Below are positions 1 through 5,355 of a stretch of DNA of 5,367 nt, in pieces. The stretch is from contig URJL01000072.1 of the NCBI GenBank assembly GCA_900548115.1, positions 1 to 5,367 of the forward strand. The letters are read 5' to 3'. A model generated the notes under the pieces. It did not search any database, was not told the origin of the DNA, and saw only the letters and a list, made by a program, of their open reading frames with translations. A program made the position numbers and the translations under genes. The stretch is from an uncultured Eubacteriales bacterium (lineage in GTDB: Bacteria; Bacillota; Clostridia; Oscillospirales; CAG-382). The number at the start of each line of letters is the position of its first letter. The first letter of the stretch is position 1.

Positions 1-25
1 TTGCATTCCGATGGTCGGAATGCAA
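1..25. repeat. Perfect hairpin, copy A of a palindromic repeat
   Basis: Bases 1-11 (TTGCATTCCGA) and 15-25 (TCGGAATGCAA) are exact reverse complements around a 3-base TGG loop. No T-run follows, so it is a poor intrinsic terminator for a + strand transcript from upstream. Its core, ATTCCG-AT-GGTCGGAAT, recurs in the hairpin at 5319-5355 with different outer arms, which suggests a dispersed palindromic element. The stem begins at the first base of the window, so it may continue to the left. The palindrome is seen directly; its role is unknown. Confidence 0.75.
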
Positions 26-84
26 CTTCGCCTTACCTTTGTTATGCCGACGAAAAGAACACGGTTTTTGACACAGAAAGCATC

Positions 85-113
85 TTGAAAAAATCGGCGG
101 GATGTGCTATACT
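85..113 (+). promoter_or_regulatory. Sigma-A-type promoter of the isomerase-dehydrogenase operon
   Basis: The -35 box is TTGAAA at 85-90 and the -10 box is TATACT at 108-113, separated by exactly 17 bases, with a TGC extended -10 element at 105-107. Transcription should start near 120, giving a leader of about 40 bases. A short palindrome, TTCTC-G-GAGAA (115-125), covers the predicted start site and could be an operator. The TTGACA at 68-73 lacks a correctly spaced -10 box and was not used. The ribosome binding site for the first gene is AAGGAG at 145-150, 9 bases before the ATG. Confidence 0.75.
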
Positions 114-159
114 GTTCTCGGAGAAAAAATTCACTTCACATAAAAAGGAGAGAAAAATC

Positions 160-984
160 ATGAAAACATTACCCGTAGCCATTCAGGTCTATTCGGTTCG
201 TGAGGAAGCGGCAAAGGATTTCCGCGGCACGATGCAGAAGATCAAGGACATCGGTTATGACGGCGTCGAGCTTGCCGGCCTTTACGGAATCGCTCCCGCC
301 GAAGTAAAAAAGATCCTTGACGAGGTCGGTCTTATCCCGATTTCGGCGCACGTTTCGGAATTGATGAACGGCGGCGAACCGCTTGAAAAGGTTCTTGACG
401 ATTACAAGACCATCGGCGTAAAGTACATTGCCGTTCCGTATCTCGGCGAAGGCATGCGTCCGGGCGACGAGGGCTTTGACGAAATTCTGAAGAAGATCGA
501 CACGATCGGCGCGGAAGCCCGCAAAAAGGGGCTTGTCCTTCTTTATCACAACCACGATTTCGAGTTTATCAAGATGCCCGACGGCTCCTACGGACTCGAT
601 TATATGTATGCGCACATCTCGCCCGACCACTTGCAGACCGAGCTGGACACCTGCTGGGTCAACGTCGGCGGCGAAAATCCTTCGGAATATCTCCGCAAAT
701 ATGCGGGTCGCGCACCCGTCGTTCATCTCAAGGACTTCGAAGGCTCGAAGTCGGAGCAGATGTACGAGCTGATCGGCATTAAGTCCGAAAAGAAAGAAAA
801 CGTCAAGAACACCTTCCGTTTCCGTCCCGTCGGCTACGGCAAGCAGGACTTCCGTTCGATTCTGGACGCCACGATCGACGCCGGCGCGGAATGGGTCGTT
901 GTCGAGCAGGATCAGTGGTATGATACCCCCGCGCTCGAATGCGCTAAGATGAGCCGCGATTATCTCAAGACGCTCGGCTGGTAA
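160..984 (+). CDS. Sugar phosphate isomerase/epimerase-like TIM-barrel protein
   Basis: This 274-residue cytoplasmic protein belongs to the xylose-isomerase-like TIM-barrel (AP_endonuc_2) superfamily, whose members isomerise or epimerise sugars, keto-sugars or inositol derivatives, usually with a divalent metal. Visible motifs are an early strand/loop with GYDGVEL (residues 32-38), YHNHDFEF (129-136), ELDTCWV (161-167), HLKD (189-192) and VVVEQDQW (246-253). D163, H189 and E249 are likely metal ligands: the D-H spacing of 26 matches D-tagatose 3-epimerase-type enzymes. The usual first Glu ligand appears replaced by the YHNH segment, as I recall for this subfamily. The ATG at 160 is chosen because AAGGAG lies 9 bases upstream and the promoter lies at 85-113; an open extension back to base 1 would read through that promoter. 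No signal peptide is present. It is the first gene of an operon with the dehydrogenase 15 bases downstream. The exact substrate is unknown. Related TIM-barrel proteins also act in 3-keto-glycoside and C-glycoside cleavage, so lyase or eliminase activity is an alternative. The family call is firm and the reaction is not. Confidence 0.9.
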   Translation: MKTLPVAIQVYSVREEAAKDFRGTMQKIKDIGYDGVELAGLYGIAPAEVKKILDEVGLIPISAHVSELMNGGEPLEKVLDDYKTIGVKYIAVPYLGEGMRPGDEGFDEILKKIDTIGAEARKKGLVLLYHNHDFEFIKMPDGSYGLDYMYAHISPDHLQTELDTCWVNVGGENPSEYLRKYAGRAPVVHLKDFEGSKSEQMYELIGIKSEKKENVKNTFRFRPVGYGKQDFRSILDATIDAGAEWVVVEQDQWYDTPALECAKMSRDYLKTLGW

Positions 985-999
985 GGGGGACACAGATCA

Positions 1000-1863
1000 A
1001 TGAAGCAGTTACCCTTCCATATTGATCTTTCGGGCAAGACCGCAGTCGTCACGGGCGGCGGCGGAGTGCTTTGCTCGGGCTTTGCCAAGACGATCGCCGC
1101 ATGCGGCGCAAAGGTCGCCGTGCTCGACCTGAATCCCGCGGCGGCGCAAAAGGTAGTCGATGAGATTATTGCCGACGGCGGAAAAGCGCTTGCCGTAGCG
1201 ACCAATGTTTTGCAAAAAGCAAGCCTTGAGGAAGCGCGCGACAAAATCCTTTCGGAATTCGGAAGCATCGATATTCTCATCAACGGCGCGGGCGGAAACA
1301 ACCCCCGCGGCACGACGAGCAAGGAATATCTTTTCCCCGAGGATCTGGACGAGGGCGCAAAAAAGGACATTACGACCTTTTTCGAGTTGGATCCCGACGG
1401 CGTTCAGTTTGTCTTCAACCTGAACTTTATCGGAACGCTTCTGCCGACGCAGGTTTTTGCCAAGGAAATGGTAAAAGCCGAACATCCTGTCATTCTGAAC
1501 GTTTCGTCGATGAACGCTTTCCGTCCGCTCACCAAGATCCCCGCTTATTCGGCGGCAAAGGCGGCGGTTTCCAATTTCACCATGTGGCTTGCCGTCCATT
1601 TTTCCAAGGTCGGCATCCGCGTCAACGCCATCGCCCCCGGATTTTTCGCAACGGCGCAGAACCATGCTCTTCTCTTCAATGAGGACGGCTCGCTCACGCC
1701 GAGAAGCGATAAGATCATTTCGCATACTCCGATGGGACGCTTCGGTGTTCCCGAGGATCTCGACGGAACGCTTCTGTGGCTTCTGTCCGACAAAGCGTCG
1801 GGCTTTGTCAACGGTGTTGTAGTTCCCGTAGACGGCGGTTTTGCCGCTTATTCGGGCGTTTGA
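1000..1863 (+). CDS. SDR-family oxidoreductase, UxuB/YjmF-type D-mannonate oxidoreductase (fructuronate reductase)
   Basis: This 287-residue short-chain dehydrogenase has a Rossmann fold. The nucleotide loop is TGGGGVLC (18-25), D43 at the end of beta-2 suggests NAD(H) over NADP(H), and NGAG is at 95-98. Catalytic S170, Y183 and K187 are in the expected SSM...YSAAK arrangement, with AIAPGFF after them and a C-terminal PVDGGFAAYSGV. TGGGGVLC in place of the classical TGxxxGIG, the NGAGGNNPRGTT stretch, the 20-25 residue insertion after it and SMNAFRPLTKIPAYS match, from memory, Bacillus UxuB (YjmF). That enzyme interconverts D-fructuronate and D-mannonate in hexuronate breakdown. The ribosome binding site AAGGGGG (983-989) overlaps the stop codon of the preceding gene, and the ATG at 1000 follows 10 bases later, so the two are co-transcribed and probably translationally coupled. 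The usual partner UxuA (mannonate dehydratase) is absent from the window, so a related 5-keto sugar acid or other keto-sugar could be the real substrate. SDR identity is near certain; fructuronate specificity is moderate. Confidence 0.9.
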   Translation: MKQLPFHIDLSGKTAVVTGGGGVLCSGFAKTIAACGAKVAVLDLNPAAAQKVVDEIIADGGKALAVATNVLQKASLEEARDKILSEFGSIDILINGAGGNNPRGTTSKEYLFPEDLDEGAKKDITTFFELDPDGVQFVFNLNFIGTLLPTQVFAKEMVKAEHPVILNVSSMNAFRPLTKIPAYSAAKAAVSNFTMWLAVHFSKVGIRVNAIAPGFFATAQNHALLFNEDGSLTPRSDKIISHTPMGRFGVPEDLDGTLLWLLSDKASGFVNGVVVPVDGGFAAYSGV

Positions 1864-1884
1864 TCTTAAAAGAACCGTAACAGA

Positions 1885-1910
1885 AAAACCGCGCCCTCGG
1901 GCGCGGTTTT
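1885..1910. terminator. Bidirectional intrinsic terminator
   Basis: AAAACCGCGCCC (1885-1896) pairs perfectly with GGGCGCGGTTTT (1899-1910) across a 2-base TC, effectively a CTCG tetraloop. The + strand has TTTTCGCTTTT after the stem. The - strand has a five-T run complementary to 1884-1888. It lies 21 bases after the dehydrogenase stop and 22 bases beyond the stop of the convergent regulator gene, so it can end both transcripts. Confidence 0.92.
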
Positions 1911-1932
1911 CGCTTTTGTACGGAACAATTTT

Positions 1933-2757
1933 TCACCGCCCGCTTTCGCGGTTCTTCTCGCGAAATTCCCGCGGAGAAAGTCCCGTTTCCTTTTTGAAAA
2001 CGCGGCTGAAATACAAGGGATCGTCAAAGCCGAGAAAATAAGCGGCCTCGGCGATGTTCATTTCGGTTTTGGAAAAAAGATCGCAGGCGCGCTCGATGAC
2101 AAGCCCCATGCGGTAACGAAGGGGCGTTTTGCCCGTTTCTTCCTTAAAACGGCGGATAAAATGATATTCGCTCATGCCGCAAAGCGCGGCGTATTCGGCG
2201 TTTCTTCGTCCCGCCGCACCGTCTTTTTGCATTTTTTCGATCACCTTTTGCATAACAAACCGTCCGCCGTCGACGCGCAATCCCGTTTCGCAGAGGATCT
2301 CGATCAAAAGCCCTTCGGAATAGGCTTCCGCCGTCTCGGTCTCCGAGCGAAAAAGACGCACCATGCGCCGCACCGCCTCGCGCACCGAGAAAAGCTCGCC
2401 TACCTCGAAAACGCCGCCGCAAAGTCCCGCGCGCGAAAGAAGCTCATACGCCCCCGTGCCCGTAAAATGCACCCAATAATAATCGGTCTCGCCGTCGGCT
2501 GAAAAGGTATATTCCTGCCGCTCGTTCGGCAAAAACAAAATGACCGTGCCCGCACCGAGCGTTCTTTCTTCGCGGTCCAGCACAAACGTCCCCTTGCCGC
2601 GGTCGATATACAAATACTGAAAATCCCGCCGTCCCTCGGCGCGGAAGGTGCGCATGTCCACATTGATCTTGCGGTAATAACCGCAATTATTCACTGCAAG
2701 ATAGCGCTCGGATACGCGGTCACTGCACCGATTGCCTTTTCCGAAATAGCTTTCCAC
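1933..2757 (-). CDS. AraC-family transcriptional regulator with N-terminal cupin sensor domain
   Basis: This 274-residue DNA-binding regulator has an AraC-type cupin ligand-binding region at about residues 40-105 (YIDRGKGTFVLDREERTLG, then VILFLPNERQEYTF and YYWVHFTG). A helical linker follows at about 120-180, then two C-terminal helix-turn-helix units. The first lies around 187-208 (AALCGMSEYHFIRRFKEETG); the second, around 234-258 (NIAEAAYFLGFDDPLYFSRVFKKETG), carries the AraC/XylS signature and is followed by LSPREFRE. The start is taken as GTG at 2757: AAGGGCGG (complement 2768-2775) lies 10 bases upstream and a perfect consensus promoter lies at 2797-2825. An in-frame ATG at 2895 would lie upstream of that promoter and inside the hydrolase promoter, so it is rejected; its extra 46 residues are basic and unlike the family. 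The resulting length is usual for AraC proteins. The divergent hydrolase gene is its most likely target, probably activated in response to a sugar. The inducer is unknown. Confidence 0.93.
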   Translation of the reverse strand: MESYFGKGNRCSDRVSERYLAVNNCGYYRKINVDMRTFRAEGRRDFQYLYIDRGKGTFVLDREERTLGAGTVILFLPNERQEYTFSADGETDYYWVHFTGTGAYELLSRAGLCGGVFEVGELFSVREAVRRMVRLFRSETETAEAYSEGLLIEILCETGLRVDGGRFVMQKVIEKMQKDGAAGRRNAEYAALCGMSEYHFIRRFKEETGKTPLRYRMGLVIERACDLFSKTEMNIAEAAYFLGFDDPLYFSRVFKKETGLSPREFREKNRESGR

Positions 2758-2767
2758 CTTTGTTTTT

Positions 2768-2775
2768 CCGCCCTT
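2768..2775 (-). promoter_or_regulatory. Ribosome binding site deciding the GTG start of the AraC gene
   Basis: On the - strand AAGGGCGG lies 10 bases before the GTG at 2757. It is an imperfect Shine-Dalgarno sequence, but the predicted transcript starts near 2790, so no upstream in-frame start codon is on the mRNA. The next in-frame ATG (residue 35) would cut into the start of the sensor domain. Confidence 0.6.
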
Positions 2776-2796
2776 TTTCTCTCGCCTTTTTCCTTT

Positions 2797-2825
2797 ATTA
2801 TACGATTCGATGCCCGTTCTGTCAA
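2797..2825 (-). promoter_or_regulatory. Perfect consensus sigma-A promoter of the AraC gene
   Basis: On the - strand TTGACA (complement 2820-2825) and TATAAT (complement 2797-2802) are separated by exactly 17 bases (2803-2819). Transcription should start near 2790, with a leader of about 33 bases. Every base of both hexamers matches consensus, which is strong for a regulator gene and may imply repression or autoregulation. A small inverted repeat, TGCG-AAAG-CGCA (2826-2837), abuts the -35 box. Confidence 0.88.
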
Positions 2826-2837
2826 TGCGAAAGCGCA
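2826..2837. promoter_or_regulatory. Small inverted repeat next to the AraC-gene -35 box
   Basis: TGCG-AAAG-CGCA is a 4-base-arm palindrome directly abutting the -35 hexamer of the regulator promoter, about 30 bases upstream of the hydrolase -35 box. Its position fits an operator for autoregulation or activation. The arms are short enough to occur by chance, so this is tentative. Confidence 0.25.
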
Positions 2838-2867
2838 ATTTTATCCATATATTTTCCTTTTTTCTTC

Positions 2868-2896
2868 TTGCAAACACCGCGGGGGTGCGGTACAAT
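2868..2896 (+). promoter_or_regulatory. Sigma-A-type promoter of the glycoside hydrolase gene
   Basis: TTGCAA (2868-2873) and TACAAT (2891-2896) are separated by exactly 17 bases. Transcription should start near 2903, leaving a leader of about 55 bases before the ATG at 2958. The spacer contains an inverted repeat, ACCGC (2876-2880) with GCGGT (2887-2891), that touches the -10 box. The promoter diverges from that of the AraC gene, with 42 bases between the two -35 boxes. Confidence 0.75.
2876..2891. promoter_or_regulatory. Candidate operator: inverted repeat inside the hydrolase promoter spacer
   Basis: ACCGC and GCGGT are perfect 5-base arms around GGGGGT, and the second arm overlaps the first base of the -10 box. 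A bound protein here would block polymerase or alter the spacer. AraC proteins more often bind direct repeats upstream of -35, so another regulator is possible. The assignment rests on position and symmetry only. Confidence 0.3.
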
Positions 2897-2942
2897 AAAA
2901 TAAAAAAACAGCGGCATGAAACTTTATTCTTATATTCCGAGC

Positions 2943-2948
2943 GGGAGG
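2943..2948 (+). promoter_or_regulatory. Ribosome binding site deciding the hydrolase start
   Basis: GGGAGG lies 9 bases before the ATG at 2958. The in-frame ATG at 2916 has no Shine-Dalgarno sequence upstream, only an A-run and CAGCGGC. It would add 14 residues lacking any family feature, so 2958 is the better start. Confidence 0.85.
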
Positions 2949-2957
2949 TTTTTATTT

Positions 2958-5276
2958 ATGCGGGAAAAAATACGTTTTGACGACGACTGGAAGTTTTATC
3001 GCGGCACACCGAAGACCGAGGGAATCGCTTCGTTCGCTTATCTTCTTGCCAAAACCGAGCGCAAGCGCACGGGACCGGCGGCATTCGACTGCCCCGAGAC
3101 TTCCGACGACGATAACTGGCGCAGTGTAACGCTGCCCCATGATTTTATCATCGAGCAGACCCCCTCGCCCGACGAAAACCGTTCGCTCGGCTATTTTCGT
3201 TACGGCGACGCGTGGTATCGCAAAGAATTCACTTTGCCCGAGGAAGACCGCGGACGGCGTATTTCGCTGCTTTTCGACGGCGTTGCGTCGCAGTGCGAGG
3301 TCTATCTGAACGGCATTTTGATCGGGCGCAATTTCAGCGGCTATGTGAGCTTCGAGCCGGACATTTCCGACACGGCGAATTTCGGCGGAAAAAACGTTCT
3401 CGCGCTGCACGTCGACACGCGCGAACATGAGAGCTGGTGGTATGAGGGCGGCGGCATTTACCGTTCGGTGTGGCTGCTCAAAAAAGAGGATGTTTCGATC
3501 GATTTGTGGGGCGTTTTTGCCGCACCGAAAAAAGAAAGCGACGGAACGGAAACGCAAGCATGGAGCGTCCCGATCGAAACCGAGCTTTCGAACCGCCGCT
3601 ATGAGGCGGTGTCGGTCTTGCTTTCCCACACGCTTTCGGACGCGGGCGGAAAGAAAATTGCCGAATGCGAAACTGTCCTTTCGCTTGACGGGCGCGAGAG
3701 CGGAAAGGCACACGCCGAAATGAGCGTGTCGGCGCCGACTCTTTGGGATGTCGACGCGCCGTATCTTTATACAGTGCATACCGAGCTTTCGGTCGACGGC
3801 AAGGCGCTTGACGCGCAGGACGATCGGATCGGCTTCCGCACCTTCCGCGTCGACGCGAACGAAGGGTTTATTCTCAACGGGCGGCGCGTGTTTATCAACG
3901 GCGTTTGCGCGCATCAGGATTTCGGACTGACGGGAAAAGCCGTACCCGACAACATTCATCGCTACAAGATCGAGCTGATCAAGGAAATGGGCGCAAACGG
4001 CTACCGCACCAGTCATTATCCCCACCCCGAAGCGGTGATGGACGCGCTCGATGAACTTGGATTTATCGTTTTGGACGAAACGCGGTGGTTTTCCGAAGCG
4101 CGCGAGCATATCGATGCGCTCGAAATGCTGATCAAGCGCGATCGCAACCGTCCGTCGGTCTTTTTCTGGTCGCTTGCCAACGAAGAGCCGATCCTGGCAA
4201 AACCGAGCGGGCGCGCGATTTTCAAAAATTTGAAGGCAATTGTGCAAAAGCTCGACGGCACGCGCCCGCTCACTGCCGCCGATAATCACCCCGGACTTGA
4301 GAGCATTTTTCCGGAGCTTGATATCATCGGCTTCAATTACAATCTGCCGAAATACGACGAGGCGCGCAAGCTTTATCCCGACCGCCCGTTTCTCGCGACC
4401 GAATGCTGTGCCTCGGGCACGACGCGCGGTCAGTATGACGAGCGCCCCGAGCGCAGCTACATGAGCGCTTACGACAAGGATGTCGTTCCGCTGTTTACGG
4501 GACGCGAGAACATGCGGAAATTCTTGGAAGCACATCCGTATATCATGGGGGCGTATCAGTGGATCGCGTTCGAGCACCGCGGCGAGACCTTTTGGCCGCG
4601 CCTTTGCTCCCAGTCGGGCGCGATCGATCTGTTCTTGCAAAAGAAGGACGCGTTTTACCAAAACAAATCGCATTGGGATAAGAAAACGCCGATGGTTCAC
4701 CTTTTGCCCCATTGGAATTTTGCGGGGAGAGAGGGAGACGATATCCGCGTCGTCGCGTATACCAACTGCGAAGAGCTGGAGCTTTATTTAAACGGGAAAT
4801 CGCTCGGAAAGCAAAGCATCGAGCCGTTCGGTCACGGCGAATGGCATGTTCCGTATGAACAAGGCGTCCTGTCGGTCGAGGGACGAAACGGCGGCGCGAT
4901 CGTCTGCCGCGACGAAAAGGTCACGACGGGGCGCGCACGAAGGCTCATGCTTCGGCTCGACAACCGAATCGAGGAAGCCAACGGACGCGATATTGCCGTC
5001 GTCACGTGCTATTGCGTCGACGAAGCGGGGCGCTTTGTTCCCGACGCCTCGCCTTTTGTTTCCTTCCATACCAACGGACTCGGAACGGTCGTCGGCACAG
5101 GCTCGGATGTTTCGGACACGTCGCCCGTCGCGCTTCCCGATCGGAAAATGCGCATGGGTCTTGTCACGGCGGCGGTGCGCGTCGGCAAAGAGGCGGGAAC
5201 GCTCCGCGTTTACGCCGAAAGCGAAGGTTTTGACACTGCCATGCTCTCCCTGCGCCTACGGCGGGTGTTACCGTGA
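2958..5276 (+). CDS. Glycoside hydrolase family 2 enzyme, beta-galactosidase-like, with DUF4982-type C-terminal region
   Basis: This 772-residue retaining exo-glycosidase of family GH2 would hydrolyse terminal beta-linked sugars. It has no signal peptide or membrane segment, so it should act in the cytoplasm on an imported oligosaccharide or glycoside. Domains in order: an N-terminal jelly-roll sugar-binding domain (about 5-175, with WYRKEF at 86-91 and YEGGGIYR at 162-169); an Ig-like domain (about 177-295, ending IGFRTF); a TIM barrel (about 300-580, with NGYRTSHYPHP from 347 and the LDE of 372-374); a DUF4982-like beta domain (about 594-650, YTNCEELELYLNGKSLG); and a final Ig-like domain (about 660-770). 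The acid/base is E409 in SLANEEP and the likely nucleophile is E482 in TECCASGTTRG. The Asn-x-Lys motif of beta-glucuronidases was not found; the SQSGAIDLFLQKKDAFY segment (551-567) resembles DUF4982-type beta-galactosidases. The length suits that subgroup. It has its own promoter divergent from the AraC regulator, which probably controls it. Its stop codon falls inside a half-copy of a repeat (5267-5295). GH2 membership is certain; the sugar specificity is not. Confidence 0.95.
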   Translation: MREKIRFDDDWKFYRGTPKTEGIASFAYLLAKTERKRTGPAAFDCPETSDDDNWRSVTLPHDFIIEQTPSPDENRSLGYFRYGDAWYRKEFTLPEEDRGRRISLLFDGVASQCEVYLNGILIGRNFSGYVSFEPDISDTANFGGKNVLALHVDTREHESWWYEGGGIYRSVWLLKKEDVSIDLWGVFAAPKKESDGTETQAWSVPIETELSNRRYEAVSVLLSHTLSDAGGKKIAECETVLSLDGRESGKAHAEMSVSAPTLWDVDAPYLYTVHTELSVDGKALDAQDDRIGFRTFRVDANEGFILNGRRVFINGVCAHQDFGLTGKAVPDNIHRYKIELIKEMGANGYRTSHYPHPEAVMDALDELGFIVLDETRWFSEAREHIDALEMLIKRDRNRPSVFFWSLANEEPILAKPSGRAIFKNLKAIVQKLDGTRPLTAADNHPGLESIFPELDIIGFNYNLPKYDEARKLYPDRPFLATECCASGTTRGQYDERPERSYMSAYDKDVVPLFTGRENMRKFLEAHPYIMGAYQWIAFEHRGETFWPRLCSQSGAIDLFLQKKDAFYQNKSHWDKKTPMVHLLPHWNFAGREGDDIRVVAYTNCEELELYLNGKSLGKQSIEPFGHGEWHVPYEQGVLSVEGRNGGAIVCRDEKVTTGRARRLMLRLDNRIEEANGRDIAVVTCYCVDEAGRFVPDASPFVSFHTNGLGTVVGTGSDVSDTSPVALPDRKMRMGLVTAAVRVGKEAGTLRVYAESEGFDTAMLSLRLRRVLP

Positions 5277-5295
5277 AATTGAATTCCGGTGGTCG
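5267..5295 (+). repeat. Half-copy C of the palindromic repeat, overlapping the hydrolase stop codon
   Basis: This 29-base stretch matches 5313-5341 at 23 positions, including CCGTGAAA, ATTCCG and GGTCG. It corresponds to the left arm and loop of the hairpin at 5319-5355. The expected right arm (CGGAATTCAATTTCAC) is missing; unrelated GC-rich sequence follows instead. The TGA stop of the hydrolase (5274-5276) lies within the repeated GTGAAA. It looks like a decayed or partial duplicate. Confidence 0.55.
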
Positions 5296-5300
5296 CGCCT

Positions 5301-5312
5301 TGCGGCGCCGCA
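5301..5312. repeat. 12-base perfect palindrome between the repeat copies
   Basis: TGCGGCGCCGCA reads the same on both strands without a loop. It sits between half-copy C and hairpin B. Alternatively, 5287-5299 can pair with 5307-5319 through a stem rich in G-U pairs. It may be a remnant of a rearranged hairpin arm or a protein-binding site; no function can be assigned. Confidence 0.4.
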
Positions 5313-5318
5313 GTTGCC

Positions 5319-5355
5319 GTGAAAAGGGATTCCGCCGGTCGGAATCCCTTTTCAC
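5319..5355. repeat. Perfect 16-base-pair hairpin, copy B; possible terminator of the hydrolase gene
   Basis: GTGAAAAGGGATTCCG (5319-5334) is exactly complementary to CGGAATCCCTTTTCAC (5340-5355) across a CCGGT loop. The stem starts 42 bases after the hydrolase stop codon. Its CCCTTTT right arm resembles a terminator in both directions, though only four T residues follow the GC core, so termination would be weak. The core ATTCCG-CC-GGTCGGAAT matches hairpin A at 1-25, while the outer arms differ yet stay fully paired. Confidence 0.8.

Noticed and set aside
68..73. TTGACA as the -35 box of the isomerase operon
   Set aside because: The bases 17 downstream (91-96, AAATCG) are not a -10 box, and the TATACT at 108-113 is 34 bases away. 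TTGAAA at 85-90 has exact 17-base spacing.
1..159. N-terminal extension of the isomerase back to TTG at base 1
   Set aside because: It would translate the hairpin, promoter and ribosome binding site. The extra 53 residues show no family similarity, and AAGGAG sits just before the ATG at 160.
169..993. A 274-codon open frame antisense to the isomerase gene
   Set aside because: It mirrors the real gene almost exactly, with no family motif and no Shine-Dalgarno or promoter support, so it is a shadow of codon bias.
2826..2867. Direct-repeat AraC half-sites between the divergent promoters
   Set aside because: I looked for paired half-sites of the kind AraC proteins bind and found none convincing; only the short palindrome at 2826-2837 stood out.
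2916..2957. Upstream ATG adding 14 residues to the hydrolase, possibly a signal peptide
   Set aside because: There is no ribosome binding site, the segment lacks a hydrophobic core or cleavage site, and GGGAGG precedes the ATG at 2958.
2952..4712. A 586-codon open frame antisense to the hydrolase gene
   Set aside because: It lies opposite a clear GH2 gene with intact catalytic motifs. Its translation shows no recognisable domain, and a ribosome binding site or promoter was not evident. Codon bias of the sense gene explains the lack of stops.
5267..5355. CRISPR-like repeat array at the right end
   Set aside because: There are only two imperfect units with a 17-base gap, they are palindromic and one overlaps a stop codon; there is no spacer array or cas gene.
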